Source: Alphaproteobacteria bacterium (lineage in GTDB: Bacteria; Pseudomonadota; Alphaproteobacteria; Micropepsales; Micropepsaceae). From it: a stretch of DNA of 38,149 nucleotides. A program made the position numbers and the translations under genes. Numbering within the stretch: the stretch's first letter is position 1; each line of letters begins with the position of its first letter. The notes beneath the pieces are model-generated. The model had not been told where the DNA came from and did no database searches. It saw only the letters and a list, made by a program, of their open reading frames with translations. Shown piece by piece: positions 18,330 to 29,575 of the stretch. The DNA lies in the NCBI GenBank assembly GCA_028871345.1, contig JAGWNK010000038.1, forward strand, positions 1 through 38,149, written 5' to 3'.

Positions 18330-19136
18330 ATGACAAAGCGCCCTTCGAGGGCACGGCGCCAGGCCGCGGATGCGCCCGATGCCTATGTCTGGGAGGCCGG
18401 TGCGGCCAAATTGCTGCCGGTCCGCCGGGTGGCGAGCCTGCCCTTGCACCTCTTGATGGGCATCGACGCCGCCCGCGATACCTTGATGGAGAACACCCGG
18501 CGCTTCGCCGAGGGGCTGCCGGCCAACAACGCCCTGCTGTGGGGCGCTCGCGGCATGGGCAAGAGTTCTCTGGTCAAGGCTTTGCACGCCCACACCAATC
18601 GCGGGCGCAAGGGCAAGGCCCGGCTGGTGCTGATCGAGGTCCATCGCGAGGAGATCGCCAGCCTGCCGCTTCTGCTGCGCAAGCTGCGCGCCGAGAAGCG
18701 TCGCTTCCTGCTGTTCTGCGACGACCTCTCCTTCGACAAGGAGGATACCAGCTACAAATCCCTCAAGGCGGCGCTGGAAGGCGGTCTCGAAGGGCGCCCG
18801 CCCAACGTGCTGTTCTACGCCACCTCCAACCGGCGCCACCTGATGCCGCGCGACATGATGGAGAACGAGCGCTCCACGGCGATCAACCCGTCGGAGGCGG
18901 TGGAAGAGAAGATCTCGCTGTCGGACCGCTTCGGGCTGTGGATCGGCTTCCATCATTGTTCGCAGGACGAGTATCTGGCGATGACCGACGCTTATGCGAA
19001 GCATTTCGGCCTCGTCGCCGACGATCTGCACGCCCGCGCCATCGCTTGGGCGGCCCAGCGCGGCGCGCGGTCCGGCCGCGTCGCCTGGCAGTTCATCCAG
19101 GACCTCGCGGGCGAACTCGGCAAGCGGATCGGATAG
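18330..19136 (+). CDS. DUF815-family AAA ATPase
   Basis: This 268-residue P-loop protein matches the DUF815 family of AAA-like ATPases. Walker A is GARGMGKSSL, the Walker B region is FLLFCDDLSF, and sensor residues fall in VLFYATSNRRHLMPRDM. The DRFGLWIGFHHCSQDEYL block is typical of the family. Its cellular role is unknown. In other alphaproteobacteria it commonly neighbours yajC-secDF, as here, though on the opposite strand in this window. ATG 18330 with AGGATT upstream is preferred over an earlier in-frame start at 18300. Confidence 0.88.
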   Translation: MTKRPSRARRQAADAPDAYVWEAGAAKLLPVRRVASLPLHLLMGIDAARDTLMENTRRFAEGLPANNALLWGARGMGKSSLVKALHAHTNRGRKGKARLVLIEVHREEIASLPLLLRKLRAEKRRFLLFCDDLSFDKEDTSYKSLKAALEGGLEGRPPNVLFYATSNRRHLMPRDMMENERSTAINPSEAVEEKISLSDRFGLWIGFHHCSQDEYLAMTDAYAKHFGLVADDLHARAIAWAAQRGARSGRVAWQFIQDLAGELGKRIG

Positions 19137-19487
19137 ACACAGCCCTGCGGTGGCGCACGACGACGGCCCTCACCCTGAGGAGCGCCGCATACATCGCGCG
19201 CGGCACGTCTCGAAGGATGGGCGGACGCGAAGCCGCCAAAAAAATTCCCCCCGCCCATTGCGTCTGCGACTGACGTGAAGCGCGCCCGCACCGTCCCTCG
19301 CCGCCCTTACGGCGTTGAATTCACTCCTCGAATGGCACGGATCAGAACATTTTGTCGCACCCCTTGAAGCCACCCGCTGCCATCGCCATTTCCACTACAT
19401 CCCGACAAGTCCGTCCGATGCCGCGGGCCGTTCTTGGCGAACGGCTATTAACCACGCGCCCACCATTGCCCCCTTACGCTTCAAGGC
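19137..19487. other. Gene-free region containing a palindromic repeat
   Basis: No protein-coding signal was recognised across 351 bases. The left part holds the repeat described at 19168-19222. A run of seven A's followed by six C's lies near 19239. The right end is AT-richer and should contain the promoter for the YkgJ gene; no clear -35/-10 pair was identified. Confidence 0.5.
19168..19222. repeat. Imperfect palindromic repeat of the type common in alphaproteobacterial spacers
   Basis: The element begins CCTCACCCTGAGGAGC and ends GTCTCGAAGGATGGG, around a GC-rich centre. This layout (CCTCATCCTGAGGAGC...GTCTCGAAGGATGAGG) recurs between genes in Rhizobiales and related orders. Only one copy was noticed here. 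Recognition is from memory of the pattern. Confidence 0.55.
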
Positions 19488-20075
19488 ATGAGCAATGACA
19501 CGATCTTCCAACTCAGGCCGGGGCGCAGCTGTGGCGCCTGCACCGCCTGCTGCATCGAACCGACCATCGATTCGCCGGAGCTGAAGAAGCCGCCCGGCGT
19601 GCGCTGCCCGAGCTGCACCGGCAAGGGCTGCGCCGTCTACGAGGCGCGCCCGGCGGTTTGCCGCGAATACCACTGCCTGTGGCGCATGACTTTGCTCGAT
19701 CTCGGAGAGGAATGGCGCCCTGACCGCAGCGGCGTGATGGTGGTGCCCGAAGAGCGCGACATCCCGCCGGGGTTCGAACCGTTCGGCTATCGTTTCGATC
19801 TGATCGGGCCGCCGAGCGTGGGGCTGTGGCCTGCCGCGCTGACCTGGGACCCGCTGGTCATTCTGATGGCGACGGCCGTTGAGCTGAACATCCCCGTGTT
19901 CCTCGGCGTGCCGGCGCCGCCCGGCCACACGGGACGCAAGATGTTCATGAACTACGCGATGGTCGCGGGCGCCAAGGCGCACAATCTGCAGCAGCTGCGC
20001 GATGCGCTGATCGCGGCCTATCAGGAAGGCGTGCACACGCCGAGCCCCGAGATCGTCTTCGCGGAAGCGGTGTAG
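19488..20075 (+). CDS. YkgJ-family cysteine-cluster protein
   Basis: This 195-residue protein has nine cysteines in its first third (C15, C18, C21, C22, C40, C43, C48, C58, C63), including CGACTACC, CPSC and CREYHC. This is the YkgJ/zinc- or iron-chelating CxxCxxCC family pattern. Such proteins are thought to bind a metal or Fe-S cluster; their function is unknown. The C-terminal two-thirds have no recognised motif. The ATG at 19488 starts the homology. It converges with the NlpD-like gene, the stops being 11 bases apart. Confidence 0.85.
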   Translation: MSNDTIFQLRPGRSCGACTACCIEPTIDSPELKKPPGVRCPSCTGKGCAVYEARPAVCREYHCLWRMTLLDLGEEWRPDRSGVMVVPEERDIPPGFEPFGYRFDLIGPPSVGLWPAALTWDPLVILMATAVELNIPVFLGVPAPPGHTGRKMFMNYAMVAGAKAHNLQQLRDALIAAYQEGVHTPSPEIVFAEAV

Positions 20076-20086
20076 CCGGTCAGCTT

Positions 20087-20764
20087 CTATCGGCTGGCGA
20101 CTTGCAGCGGCCCCAGCAGCGGCTGCGGGTCGATGGGCTGCACGCCGCGGCGGATTTCGAAATGCAGTTGCGGCGAGGCGACGTCGCCGGTCGAGCCGGC
20201 GTAGCCGATCACCTGGCCCTTGGCCACGTGGTCGCCGCGCGAGACGATGAAGCGTTCGGCGTGCGCGTAGGCGGTGACGTAATTGCCATCGTGCTTGATC
20301 AGCGCCAGGTTGCCGTAGCTCCTCAGGTCGTTGCCGGCATAGGTGACGATGCCGTCGGCGGCGGCGCGGATCGGCTCGCCGTAAGGCGTGCCGATGTTGA
20401 TCCCGTCGTTGCGTTCGCCGGAAGCGTAGGAGCCGAAGCCGGACAGGATGCGTCCGTTCACCGGCCAGCTGAAATGGGTGTCGCTGCTCTGCCAGCCGTC
20501 GCCCGAATCCTGGTCCTGCCAGGCGGGCTGGTCGGGCCTGGACCATGCGGGCGCGCGGTTGTCCTCGTACCAGGCCGGACGCGGCCGCGGCGTCGGTATC
20601 CGGGTATTCCGCGTGCGATAGGCGACCTGGTGCGAAGAACGGTGCAGCGGGGCATGGCGAACGCCCCAGGCGAGGTGCGTGTAGGGCGTGGCGCAGCCGG
20701 CGAGGAACAATGCCAGCACCGCCATCACGCCGAGGCGTTCAAGTCTTCCGGTCCGAACCGTCAT
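20087..20764 (-). CDS. NlpD-like lipoprotein with degenerate M23 (LytM) domain
   Basis: This 225-residue protein has a lipobox LAGC with the lipidated cysteine at C24, a charged Pro/Arg-rich linker, and a C-terminal LytM/M23 domain. The first metal-binding motif reads NDGINIG, so the usual H and D of HxxxD are both Asn, as partly in NlpD. SPQLHFEIRRG keeps only one H of HxH. It is therefore probably a non-catalytic activator of cell-wall amidases during division rather than a peptidase. No LysM domain is present. Its start overlaps the pcm 3' end by 26 bases. Confidence 0.85.
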   Translation of the reverse strand: MTVRTGRLERLGVMAVLALFLAGCATPYTHLAWGVRHAPLHRSSHQVAYRTRNTRIPTPRPRPAWYEDNRAPAWSRPDQPAWQDQDSGDGWQSSDTHFSWPVNGRILSGFGSYASGERNDGINIGTPYGEPIRAAADGIVTYAGNDLRSYGNLALIKHDGNYVTAYAHAERFIVSRGDHVAKGQVIGYAGSTGDVASPQLHFEIRRGVQPIDPQPLLGPLQVASR

Positions 20765-21572
20765 GGGATGATCGCGACTCCTGCGGCAGGCCCGGAACCA
20801 TCGGGACGAACACCACAGGGATCAGCGCCTCCTGCTCCAACCCTGTCTCAGTTCGGATCATCTTCGTTAAAAGTTGAGAAAAACTTTCCGCACCCTTCAG
20901 ACCGAGCTGTCGCAGCCGTTCTTCGATCTTCGCCTGGTTCTCTTTGATCCACTCGGCCCTCGGCTTTTCGCCCCGTTCCTCTAGCTGGCGCATCTCCTCG
21001 GGCATTTTCGGCAGGTTTTCCCGAAGCCAGGCCGGATCGAACGACGGTGTCGCTCCTACGGGGCCGACCAGGATGCCGCCCGGCTTTAACTGTTCGATAA
21101 GGATTTGGGGCACTTCTGGCACCGAGGCCGACAAAAGGATGCGGTCGAACGGCGCCTGCTGGGGCCAGCCTTTCAGGCCGTCGCCGTGCATGGTGACCAC
21201 GTTGTCGAGCTTCAGCGCCTTGAAGCGGGCCTCGGCCTGGCGCAGCAGCGGCTTGTGGCGCTCGACGGTGTAGACCTTGCGGCACAGGGGCGACAGCACC
21301 GCGGCCTGGTAGCCCGAGCCCGTGCCGATCTCCAGCACGCGCATCTGCGGCCCCAGCTCGAGGGCGATGGTGGCATAGGCGACGACATAGGGCTGGCTGA
21401 TGGTCTGGCCGCAGGCGATGGGCAGCGCGGTGTTCTCATAGGCGGCGTAGGCGAAGGGCTCGTCGACGAACAGTTGGCGCGGCGTGCGCTCGACGGCCGA
21501 CAGCACGCGGGCGTCGGTGATACCCTGCTTGCGCAATGCCATCACGAGTTCGATGGGGCGGTGGTCCGACAT
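20739..21572 (-). CDS. pcm: Protein-L-isoaspartate O-methyltransferase
   Basis: Pcm repairs isoaspartyl residues in damaged proteins using SAM. The 277-residue protein has the family blocks QTISQPYVVAYA, VLEIGTGSGYQAAVL (motif I), VYTVERHK, and LKPGGILVGPVG. It is about 60 residues longer than usual. A charged helical insertion lies between VGPVG and the terminal FVPMVPGL. Four bases separate it from surE upstream, the classic surE-pcm-nlpD order. The LRKQGITD N-terminus supports ATG 21572. Confidence 0.93.
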   Translation of the reverse strand: MSDHRPIELVMALRKQGITDARVLSAVERTPRQLFVDEPFAYAAYENTALPIACGQTISQPYVVAYATIALELGPQMRVLEIGTGSGYQAAVLSPLCRKVYTVERHKPLLRQAEARFKALKLDNVVTMHGDGLKGWPQQAPFDRILLSASVPEVPQILIEQLKPGGILVGPVGATPSFDPAWLRENLPKMPEEMRQLEERGEKPRAEWIKENQAKIEERLRQLGLKGAESFSQLLTKMIRTETGLEQEALIPVVFVPMVPGLPQESRSSHDGSDRKT

Positions 21573-21576
21573 GGTG

Positions 21577-22410
21577 CTATCGCGGCGCGGCCGGCTTCGC
21601 GGGCACCAGCGCGTCGGTGTCGGGGCGGTCCTCGGCGCCTGGCCGCCTGAAATCGATCTTGGCCTTGAGCGCCGCCATCACCTTGGTTTCGGTGAGGTTC
21701 AATTGCAGCGGCGTGACGGCGATCATCTTCTGGCTGAGGGCGCCCAGATCGGTGCCGGCCTTGGCGCTGAAGCGCTCGCGGCGGAAGCCGATCCAGAAAT
21801 AGGGATAGCCGCGCATGTCGACGCGCCGGTCGATGACGACTTCCTGCAGCTCGCGCTTGCCCTGGGCCACGACCTCGGCGCCCGCCAGCTCGTCCGCCGG
21901 GCAGTCGGGGAAGTTGACGTTGATCAGCACGTCCTTGGGCCAGCCCGCCGCGATCAGCTTCTTCACGATTTCGGGGCCGTGGGTTTCGCAGCAGTCCCAG
22001 TGGACTTCGCGCTTCTCCTGGAAATTATAGGTCTGCGACAGCGCGATCGAGGGAATGTCGAGGGCGCAGCCTTCCATGGCGCCGGCGATGGTGCCGGAAT
22101 AGGTGACGTCGTCGGCGGCGTTCACGCCGCGGTTGACGCCCGACAGGATGAGGTCGGGCGCCCGGTCCTTCAGCAGGTGGGCCGAAGCCATCATCACGCA
22201 GTCTGTGGGCGTGCCGCTGACGGCGAAGTGGCGGTCGTCGATCTTGCGCAGCCGCAGCGGCATCGACAGCGTCAGCGAATGCGAGGCGCCAGACTGCTCC
22301 GTTTCCGGCGCCACCACCCAGACGTCGTCGGTGACGGCCCGCGCGATGGCTTCCGCCGCCTGCAGCCCGCGGGCATGGATGCCGTCGTCATTGGTGACCA
22401 GGATACGCAT
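21577..22410 (-). CDS. surE: SurE, 5'/3'-nucleotidase
   Basis: SurE dephosphorylates nucleoside monophosphates and short polyphosphates under stress. The protein starts MRILVTNDDG, with the metal-binding DD pair. It continues with SGASHSLTLSMPLR and the SGTPTDCVMMA and SGVNRGVNAADDVTYSGTIA blocks, giving 277 residues. ATG 22410 is the conventional start; in-frame ATGs at 22422 and 22440 would add 4 or 10 residues. A palindromic repeat separates it from serS, but gene order and direction suggest a shared transcript with serS and pcm. Confidence 0.95.
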   Translation of the reverse strand: MRILVTNDDGIHARGLQAAEAIARAVTDDVWVVAPETEQSGASHSLTLSMPLRLRKIDDRHFAVSGTPTDCVMMASAHLLKDRAPDLILSGVNRGVNAADDVTYSGTIAGAMEGCALDIPSIALSQTYNFQEKREVHWDCCETHGPEIVKKLIAAGWPKDVLINVNFPDCPADELAGAEVVAQGKRELQEVVIDRRVDMRGYPYFWIGFRRERFSAKAGTDLGALSQKMIAVTPLQLNLTETKVMAALKAKIDFRRPGAEDRPDTDALVPAKPAAPR

Positions 22411-22430
22411 ATGACCTGCCATCTTCGTTT

Positions 22431-22527
22431 GCTCCCCCATTTACGGGGGAGGTGCTCGCGAAGCGAGCGGAGGGGGCGCCCCCCTTACGCCGGCTTCGCC
22501 GGCACTCCCCCCGTGAACGGGGGGAGA
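22431..22527. repeat. Compound palindromic repeat between serS and surE
   Basis: Four hairpins lie in series: CTCCCCC/GGGGGAG at 22432-22450, GCTCGC/GCGAGC at 22454-22468, GCCGGC/GCCGGC at 22489-22503, and CTCCCCCC/GGGGGGAG at 22505-22526. It overlaps the extreme 5' end of the longest possible surE frame, another reason to prefer the internal surE start. Elements of this type may stabilise or end transcripts. Confidence 0.75.
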
Positions 22528-22534
22528 AAAGCGT

Positions 22535-24079
<1,545 letters not shown>

Positions 24080-24086
24080 ACCGGCG

Positions 24087-24896
24087 TTACCCCTCCGCCG
24101 CCCTGGCGGCTGCGTCCTTGTCGCGGGCGCGCTCGATCAGAGCCACGCACAGGATCGAGATCTCGTAGAGCAAGAGCAGCGGCACGATGAGGAGGAACGG
24201 GCTCAGCATGTCCGGCGGAGTGATCAGCGCGGCCACCGCCACGATGGCGACCACGGCATAGCGGCGCACCCGGCGCAGCATGCCGGCCGTGACGATTCCC
24301 ACCCGTCCCAGCAGCGTCAAGAGCACCGGCATCTGAAAGGTGAGCCCGAAGGCGAAGATCAGCGTGGTGACGAAGTCGAAATAGTCGCTCACCTTCGCCA
24401 TCAGCTCGATGGGCAGCGTGTCCTTCGAGCCGGCGGTCTGGAAGCCGAGGAAGAATTTGATCGCGATCGGCAGCATCACGTAATAGACGAAGCTGGCTCC
24501 GGCGATGAATAGCACCGGCGTCGCCACCAGGAACGGCAGGAAGGCGCCGCGCTCGTGGCGGTAGAGCCCCGGCGCCACGAACATCCACACCTGCGAGGCG
24601 ATGATCGGGAACGCGAGGCAGAGGCCGGCGAACAGGCCGACCTTGGCGTTGGTGAAGAACTTCTCGTAGAGCTGCGTGTAGATCAGGTGCCGGTTGGGCT
24701 GGCCTTGCAGCGCGTGCGCCAGCGGCGCGGTGAGGAAGTTGTAGATCGGGTCGGCGAAGATGAAGCAGATGATGAAGCCGCCCAGCAGCGCCAACAGCGA
24801 ATAGATGATGCGCTTGCGCAGCTCGATCAGGTGGTCGAGCAGCGGCGCCTTGGTGGCTTCGATCTCGGCTTCGTCCTTCGGCGTCGGCTGGTTCAT
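24087..24896 (-). CDS. tatC: TatC, twin-arginine translocase core subunit
   Basis: TatC binds twin-arginine signal peptides and forms the receptor complex with TatB. The 269-residue protein has six membrane helices. The conserved N-terminal LLDHLIELRKRII and the FCLAFPI-type LCLAFPIIASQVWMFVAPGLY loop follow, along with ITPPDMLSPFLLIVPLLLLYE near the end. The start overlaps the tatB stop by four bases, so translation is coupled. The start codon is ATG 24896. The C-terminus ends in a charged Arg/Ala tail. Confidence 0.96.
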   Translation of the reverse strand: MNQPTPKDEAEIEATKAPLLDHLIELRKRIIYSLLALLGGFIICFIFADPIYNFLTAPLAHALQGQPNRHLIYTQLYEKFFTNAKVGLFAGLCLAFPIIASQVWMFVAPGLYRHERGAFLPFLVATPVLFIAGASFVYYVMLPIAIKFFLGFQTAGSKDTLPIELMAKVSDYFDFVTTLIFAFGLTFQMPVLLTLLGRVGIVTAGMLRRVRRYAVVAIVAVAALITPPDMLSPFLLIVPLLLLYEISILCVALIERARDKDAAARAAEG

Positions 24897-25342
24897 GGCG
24901 GAGGAGGCTCGTGGCCCGAGGGGGCTGGTTCCTGCGGCTCGACGGGCTCCGCCGGCGCATCATGATCCACGGGCGGCGCGCCGTATTCAACCGGGCCGGC
25001 GCCGGCCGTCGCCACGGCGCGCTCGGACGGCGCTTCGGGAGACCCGGCGGGTCTGGGATCGAGCGTCACCGCGGGACCCGCCAGCGCGTCGCTGATCGCC
25101 CGTTCGGTGCCGGCGAGCGGGCGCGTGTTGCGCAGCTCTTCGAGCTCGCGGCGCAATTCGTCGAGTTCGCTCTGGCGCGCCATGTCGTCGAAGCTGCGGC
25201 GGAACTGGTCGGCCATGCCGCGCGCCTTGGCCGCCCATTTGCCCATCGTGTGCATGAGTTTGGGCAGGTCCTTGGGGCCGACCACCACGAGGGCGACCAC
25301 CAGGACCAGGAGCATGTGGCTCCAGCTTAGGTCGGTGAACAT
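24893..25342 (-). CDS. tatB: TatB, twin-arginine translocase subunit
   Basis: This 149-residue protein has one N-terminal helix (MLLVLVVALVVVGPKDLP, with the family's P-x-x-LP hinge) and an amphipathic helix, MHTMGKWAAKARGMADQFRR. Then comes an acidic/proline-rich C-terminal tail of about 80 residues. The GPKDLP hinge and length separate TatB from TatA. It lies between tatA (66 bases upstream) and tatC (four-base overlap) in the normal tatABC order. Confidence 0.95.
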   Translation of the reverse strand: MFTDLSWSHMLLVLVVALVVVGPKDLPKLMHTMGKWAAKARGMADQFRRSFDDMARQSELDELRRELEELRNTRPLAGTERAISDALAGPAVTLDPRPAGSPEAPSERAVATAGAGPVEYGAPPVDHDAPAEPVEPQEPAPSGHEPPPP

Positions 25343-25408
25343 GGCGAAGGATACCTCGCTGTCATGGCCCGCCGATGCGGGCCACCCAGGGGATCGGGCA
25401 CAGCCTCA

Positions 25409-25612
25409 TCAATGCGCAGTGGAATCCTTCTTGGTCTCGTCGCGGTGCTCGATGTTCTGCGGCGGCTGTTCTTCGTCGGAGAGGCCCTTCTTGAAGCTTT
25501 TGATGCCCTTCGCGAAATCGCCCATGATGTCCGAGAGCTTGCCGCGGCCGCCGAACAACACGAGGACGATCACTGCGATCAGCAGGATGTGCCAAATGCT
25601 CAGTCCGCCCAT
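25409..25612 (-). CDS. tatA: TatA, twin-arginine translocase pore-forming subunit
   Basis: This 67-residue protein starts [20 protein letters not shown], the single TatA membrane helix, followed by the [13 protein letters not shown] hinge and the amphipathic GIKSFKKGL segment. ATG 25612 has GGAG eight bases upstream and gives the canonical length; the 31-residue upstream extension is not family-like. A possible own promoter (TTGCAT, 17 bases, TTTAAG) lies in the 104-base gap behind ppx. A Tat substrate, the DUF1501 protein, is encoded in this window. Confidence 0.94.
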   Translation of the reverse strand: MGGLSIWHILLIAVIVLVLFGGRGKLSDIMGDFAKGIKSFKKGLSDEEQPPQNIEHRDETKKDSTAH

Positions 25613-25716
25613 AGATGCAACTCCTTGTCGCCCCGCCCTGTTCGCCGGTTTTGGCGCCCTGTCTGCCCTCTTAAAGCCCTGCCCGTACCCGGATGCAAGG
25701 ACCATGGGGAGTCCGG

Positions 25717-27255
25717 TTAACCACTTACGACCAGGATCTCAGGCTTGCGGTCCATGACTTCGCCCAGGGCGCCCATGCGCTTGCCGACGGTGTCGTCGGC
25801 GATGACGCTGCGCCGCTTGGGCACCTCCAGGAGCACCTTGGTGGGTGTCATTCGCAGCCGATAGTGCCCCAGCTCGCCGGCCGCCGAGGCCGACAGGTCG
25901 AAGGCGACCCGCGCCGCCAGCCCGATCCGCAGCGCCCGCAGCTGATCCTGCTTGTCGAGCAGCCCCGGAACATGCAGGTCGGACGGCATCTCGCCGTCGC
26001 CCGAATAGCGGTGGAAGATCGCCGTCGCGATGAAGGCGCGGGCCCGGTGGTCGGCGCCCGCGAACGGCATGTTGAGGACGTCGGCATAGGTGCCGCGGGC
26101 CCGGTGGTCGGGATGGCGCCGCCAACCGACGTCGCTCAGGTAGGACACCGCAAGCCTCAGCCGGCGCAGTTCCGCATTCTCGTCGGCGAACAGGGGAGAA
26201 GCCCAGTGGAACATCTCCAGCGCGTGGGCGGGCGATCGGCTGTGCGTCTGGTTCTCGATCGAGGTGAATTCGAGGAGGGGATCCTTGGCGCGCTCCTCCT
26301 GCGACAGGCGCGAGAACAGGAGACCCTCGCGCACGCCGTTGGCCGAAACCACGACCTCCTTGAACTTCGCCGCCAAAAGAAGCCGCTGCAGCACGACGGC
26401 GCCGTACGGCAAAAGCTCCATGCGGCGCTTGGAGACCGCGGTCAGCAGCTCCAGCGATTTGCGCCCCTGCTTGGCCAGGACCGTCGAGAGTTGCAGGGCC
26501 CGCTCATGGGGAATGGTGTAGTGCTGCAGCATGTGCAGCGGATATTCCTCGCGCAGCATGTCGACGCGGGCCACGCTGCGCCAGATGCCGCCCACGGCGT
26601 AGAGCGTGCGGTAGTTCATCGCCTGGATCGCCGGGCTGCGTTCCAGCGCCGTGTCGATCATGTCGCGCATCTTGTCGAGATCGCCTCGGCTCTGCGCCAT
26701 CAGGCGCAGCGGACCGAAGGGCAGCGATGCGGCTTCGCCGGTGCGCCCGGCCTTGAGCGTGACCATGTCGAGGCTGCCGCCGCCCAGGTCGGCGGCGAGC
26801 CCGTCGGCATCGGGAATGGCGGCGATGACGCCCTCGCCGGCAAGCTTCGCTTCCTCGCTGCCGGACAGCACGCGCACCGGCGCCCCCCACGCCGCCTCCG
26901 CGCGCCGCACGAATTCCGTGCCGTTGGATGCGTCGCGGGCGGCGGCGGTGGCCACCGCCTCGCGCAGCGCGACGCCCAGCCTGTCGGTGAGCAGCCGGAA
27001 GCGCCGCAAGGCTTCGAGCGCCAGCTCGACGCCGTCCTTGTGGAGCATGCCGGTGGCGCCGAGATCGCGCCCGATGCTGCAGATGGTCTTCTCGTTGTGC
27101 ACGGTGGCGGCCGCGCGCGTCAGCCCCTCATAGACCACGAGGCGGACCGAGTTCGAGCCGATGTCGACCACGGCGATGCGCGTTTGCGGATTCGTCGCGG
27201 CGCGCGCCGGCATCGCGACGTCGATGTCGGCCGGCGAAGATGGGGAACCGCTCAT
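25717..27255 (-). CDS. ppx: Exopolyphosphatase / GppA-family phosphatase
   Basis: This 512-residue protein is a Ppx/GppA-type actin-fold phosphatase that removes phosphate from polyphosphate or pppGpp. It has [18 protein letters not shown] (phosphate-1 loop), [15 protein letters not shown], the [15 protein letters not shown] second phosphate loop, and a C-terminal HD-type extension with [15 protein letters not shown] residues. It begins two bases after the ppk stop, so polyphosphate synthesis and breakdown are co-expressed. Ppx against GppA cannot be decided by motifs; the ppk neighbour favours Ppx. ATG 27255 gives a short Ala/Pro-rich lead before the domain. Confidence 0.93.
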   Translation of the reverse strand: MSGSPSSPADIDVAMPARAATNPQTRIAVVDIGSNSVRLVVYEGLTRAAATVHNEKTICSIGRDLGATGMLHKDGVELALEALRRFRLLTDRLGVALREAVATAAARDASNGTEFVRRAEAAWGAPVRVLSGSEEAKLAGEGVIAAIPDADGLAADLGGGSLDMVTLKAGRTGEAASLPFGPLRLMAQSRGDLDKMRDMIDTALERSPAIQAMNYRTLYAVGGIWRSVARVDMLREEYPLHMLQHYTIPHERALQLSTVLAKQGRKSLELLTAVSKRRMELLPYGAVVLQRLLLAAKFKEVVVSANGVREGLLFSRLSQEERAKDPLLEFTSIENQTHSRSPAHALEMFHWASPLFADENAELRRLRLAVSYLSDVGWRRHPDHRARGTYADVLNMPFAGADHRARAFIATAIFHRYSGDGEMPSDLHVPGLLDKQDQLRALRIGLAARVAFDLSASAAGELGHYRLRMTPTKVLLEVPKRRSVIADDTVGKRMGALGEVMDRKPEILVVSG

Positions 27256-27257
27256 GA

Positions 27258-29510
27258 TCACTCGCGACGGCTGATGACGGTGACCGGGCGCGGCTGATTG
27301 ATCCTGAGGGCGCGGCCGCGTCCGGAGAGCGAGGGATTGGTCATGAAATAGGTGTGCGCCGAGAAGGCGTCCGGGCTGTCGGAAGCCGGATCGCGCACAT
27401 AATCGCCTTCGGCCGACATGTGCCAGCTCTGCGCCTGGTCCTTGAGGAGTGCGACCATGATCTGTTCGAGCACCTGCTGGTGGACCGTCGGATTGTCGAT
27501 GGGGACCAGGGCCTCGACGCGGCGGTCGAGGTTGCGCGGCATCCAGTCGGCCGACGAGATGTAGACCTTGGCCTTCGCCGACGGCAGGCCGTGGCCGTTG
27601 CCGAAGCAGACGATGCGGCCGTGCTCGAGAAAGCGTCCCACGATGCTTTTCACGCGGATGTTGTCCGACAGGCCCGGCACGCCAGGGCGCAGGCAGCAGA
27701 TGCCGCGCACCACGAGCTCGATGCGCACGCCCGCCTGGCTGGCGCGGTACAGGCAGTCGATCATGTGGGAATCGACGAGCGAATTGATCTTCACCCAGAT
27801 CTGGGCGGGGCGGCCGGCGCGGGCATGGGCGATCTCCTGGTCGATCGCATCGATCAGCGTATCGCGCAGGTTGAGCGGCGAAACCGCGATTCTCTCGAGC
27901 CCCATGGGCTCTGCATAGCCGGTGACGTAGTTGAAAAGCTGCGCGGCATCGCGCCCCAGGGCGGGCGCGGCGCTGAACAACGACAGGTCCGTGTAAATCT
28001 TGGCGGTGACGGGATGATAATTGCCGGTCCCGTAATGGACATAGGTGCGCAGCTGTCCGCCCTCGCGGCGCACGACCAGGCTCACCTTGGCGTGGGTCTT
28101 GAGCTCGATGAAGCCGTAGACCACCTGCACGCCGGCCCGTTCCAGGTCGCGGGCCCACTTGATGTTGGCCGCTTCGTCGAATCGCGCCTTGAGCTCGACC
28201 AGGGCGGTCACCGACTTGCCCGATTCCGCCGCCTCGATCAGGGCGCTGACGATCGGCGAATCATGGCTGGTGCGATACAGCGTCTGCTTGATGGCCACGA
28301 CTTCGGGATCGGCCGCCGCCTGGCGCAGGAACTGCACGACGACGTCGAAGCTCTCGAAGGGATGATGGACGATGATGTCCTTGGCGCGGATGGCCGCGAA
28401 GCAGTCGCCGGCGTGGTCGCGGATGCGTTCCGGGAAGCGCGCCACGAACGGCTTGTATTGCAGGTCCGGGCGCTCCTTGAGGATCAGCTTCGACAGGTCG
28501 GCGAGACCCAGCATGTGCTCGATCAGCATGAAGTCGCCGAGCTTGAGATCGAGGTGGTCGGCGATGAAGCGGCGCAGGTCCTCCGGCATCGAGGCACTGC
28601 AGGTCATGTGGATGACCGAGCCGCGGCGACGGCGCTTGAGCAGCGACTCGAAGAGCAGCACCAGGTCCTCGGCCTCTTCCTCGATTTCCACGTCGCTGTC
28701 GCGCAGGATGCGGAACAGCCCCGTGCCCGCCACCGTGTATCCGGGGAACAGGCGGTCGAGATAGAGTTCGATGGCGCTCTCCAGCGTCAGAAAGCGCGCC
28801 TCCTTGCCGGCGTCGGGAAGCCGGATGAAGCGCTGCAGCTGCGAGGGCACCGGCAGCAGCGCCATCAGCGCCTTGCCGTCGCGCCGGCGCGCCAGCTTCA
28901 GCGCCATGGTGAAGCCGACATTGGGAATGAAGGGGAACGGATGGGCGGGGTCGACGGCGAGCGGCGTCAGCACCGGGAAGATCTGCTCGTGGAATTGGAC
29001 GTCCAGCCAGGCGCGGTCCGCCGCGCTCAAATCGTTCGATCCGACGACGCAGATGCCGTTGGCGCTCAGTTCGGCGCGCAGCGAGGTCCACACCGTCTGC
29101 TGGTCCGCCACCAGCTGGGCCGCCAGCTCGGCGATGCGCTCGAGCTGCTGGCTCGGCGTCAGCCCGTCGGCGCTCAGCGAGGCCACGCCTTCCTTGACCA
29201 TGCCTCCGAGACCGGCGACGCGGACCATGTAGAATTCGTCGAAGTTCGACGCCGAGATCGACAGGAAGCGCAGCCGTTCGAGCAGGGGGTGGCGCATGTT
29301 CTGCGCCTCCTGCAGGACGCGCCCGTTGAACGCCAGCCAGGACAGTTCGCGATTGACGAAACGCTCCGGCGACGCCGGATCGATGGCCGGTGCGGCGACG
29401 CGGTTCGGCGCGGAAAAACGATCGGTCTCCGGCGTTGGCGTACCCTGCGGCGCAGCGCTGACCTCGGGTTCTTCACCCGGCCCGTCTTGGATCGTCTTTA
29501 TCTTTTGCAT
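27258..29510 (-). CDS. ppk: Polyphosphate kinase 1
   Basis: PPK1 makes polyphosphate from ATP at the membrane. The 750-residue protein has the N-domain block [20 protein letters not shown]. The phosphorylated histidine lies in the [14 protein letters not shown] motif (about residue 471), with [17 protein letters not shown] following and the second catalytic His in GRFLEHGRI. About 45 extra residues precede the domain and look disordered (Pro/Glu/Thr-rich). The downstream ppx is two bases away. hdaA lies 65 bases upstream on the same strand, an order common in alphaproteobacteria. Confidence 0.96.
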   Translation of the reverse strand: MQKIKTIQDGPGEEPEVSAAPQGTPTPETDRFSAPNRVAAPAIDPASPERFVNRELSWLAFNGRVLQEAQNMRHPLLERLRFLSISASNFDEFYMVRVAGLGGMVKEGVASLSADGLTPSQQLERIAELAAQLVADQQTVWTSLRAELSANGICVVGSNDLSAADRAWLDVQFHEQIFPVLTPLAVDPAHPFPFIPNVGFTMALKLARRRDGKALMALLPVPSQLQRFIRLPDAGKEARFLTLESAIELYLDRLFPGYTVAGTGLFRILRDSDVEIEEEAEDLVLLFESLLKRRRRGSVIHMTCSASMPEDLRRFIADHLDLKLGDFMLIEHMLGLADLSKLILKERPDLQYKPFVARFPERIRDHAGDCFAAIRAKDIIVHHPFESFDVVVQFLRQAAADPEVVAIKQTLYRTSHDSPIVSALIEAAESGKSVTALVELKARFDEAANIKWARDLERAGVQVVYGFIELKTHAKVSLVVRREGGQLRTYVHYGTGNYHPVTAKIYTDLSLFSAAPALGRDAAQLFNYVTGYAEPMGLERIAVSPLNLRDTLIDAIDQEIAHARAGRPAQIWVKINSLVDSHMIDCLYRASQAGVRIELVVRGICCLRPGVPGLSDNIRVKSIVGRFLEHGRIVCFGNGHGLPSAKAKVYISSADWMPRNLDRRVEALVPIDNPTVHQQVLEQIMVALLKDQAQSWHMSAEGDYVRDPASDSPDAFSAHTYFMTNPSLSGRGRALRINQPRPVTVISRRE

Positions 29511-29575
29511 TCAAATGGTTATCGCAAAACCGCTATCCAGGGTAAAGCAAAACACCGCCGCTGTCATGGCAGACT

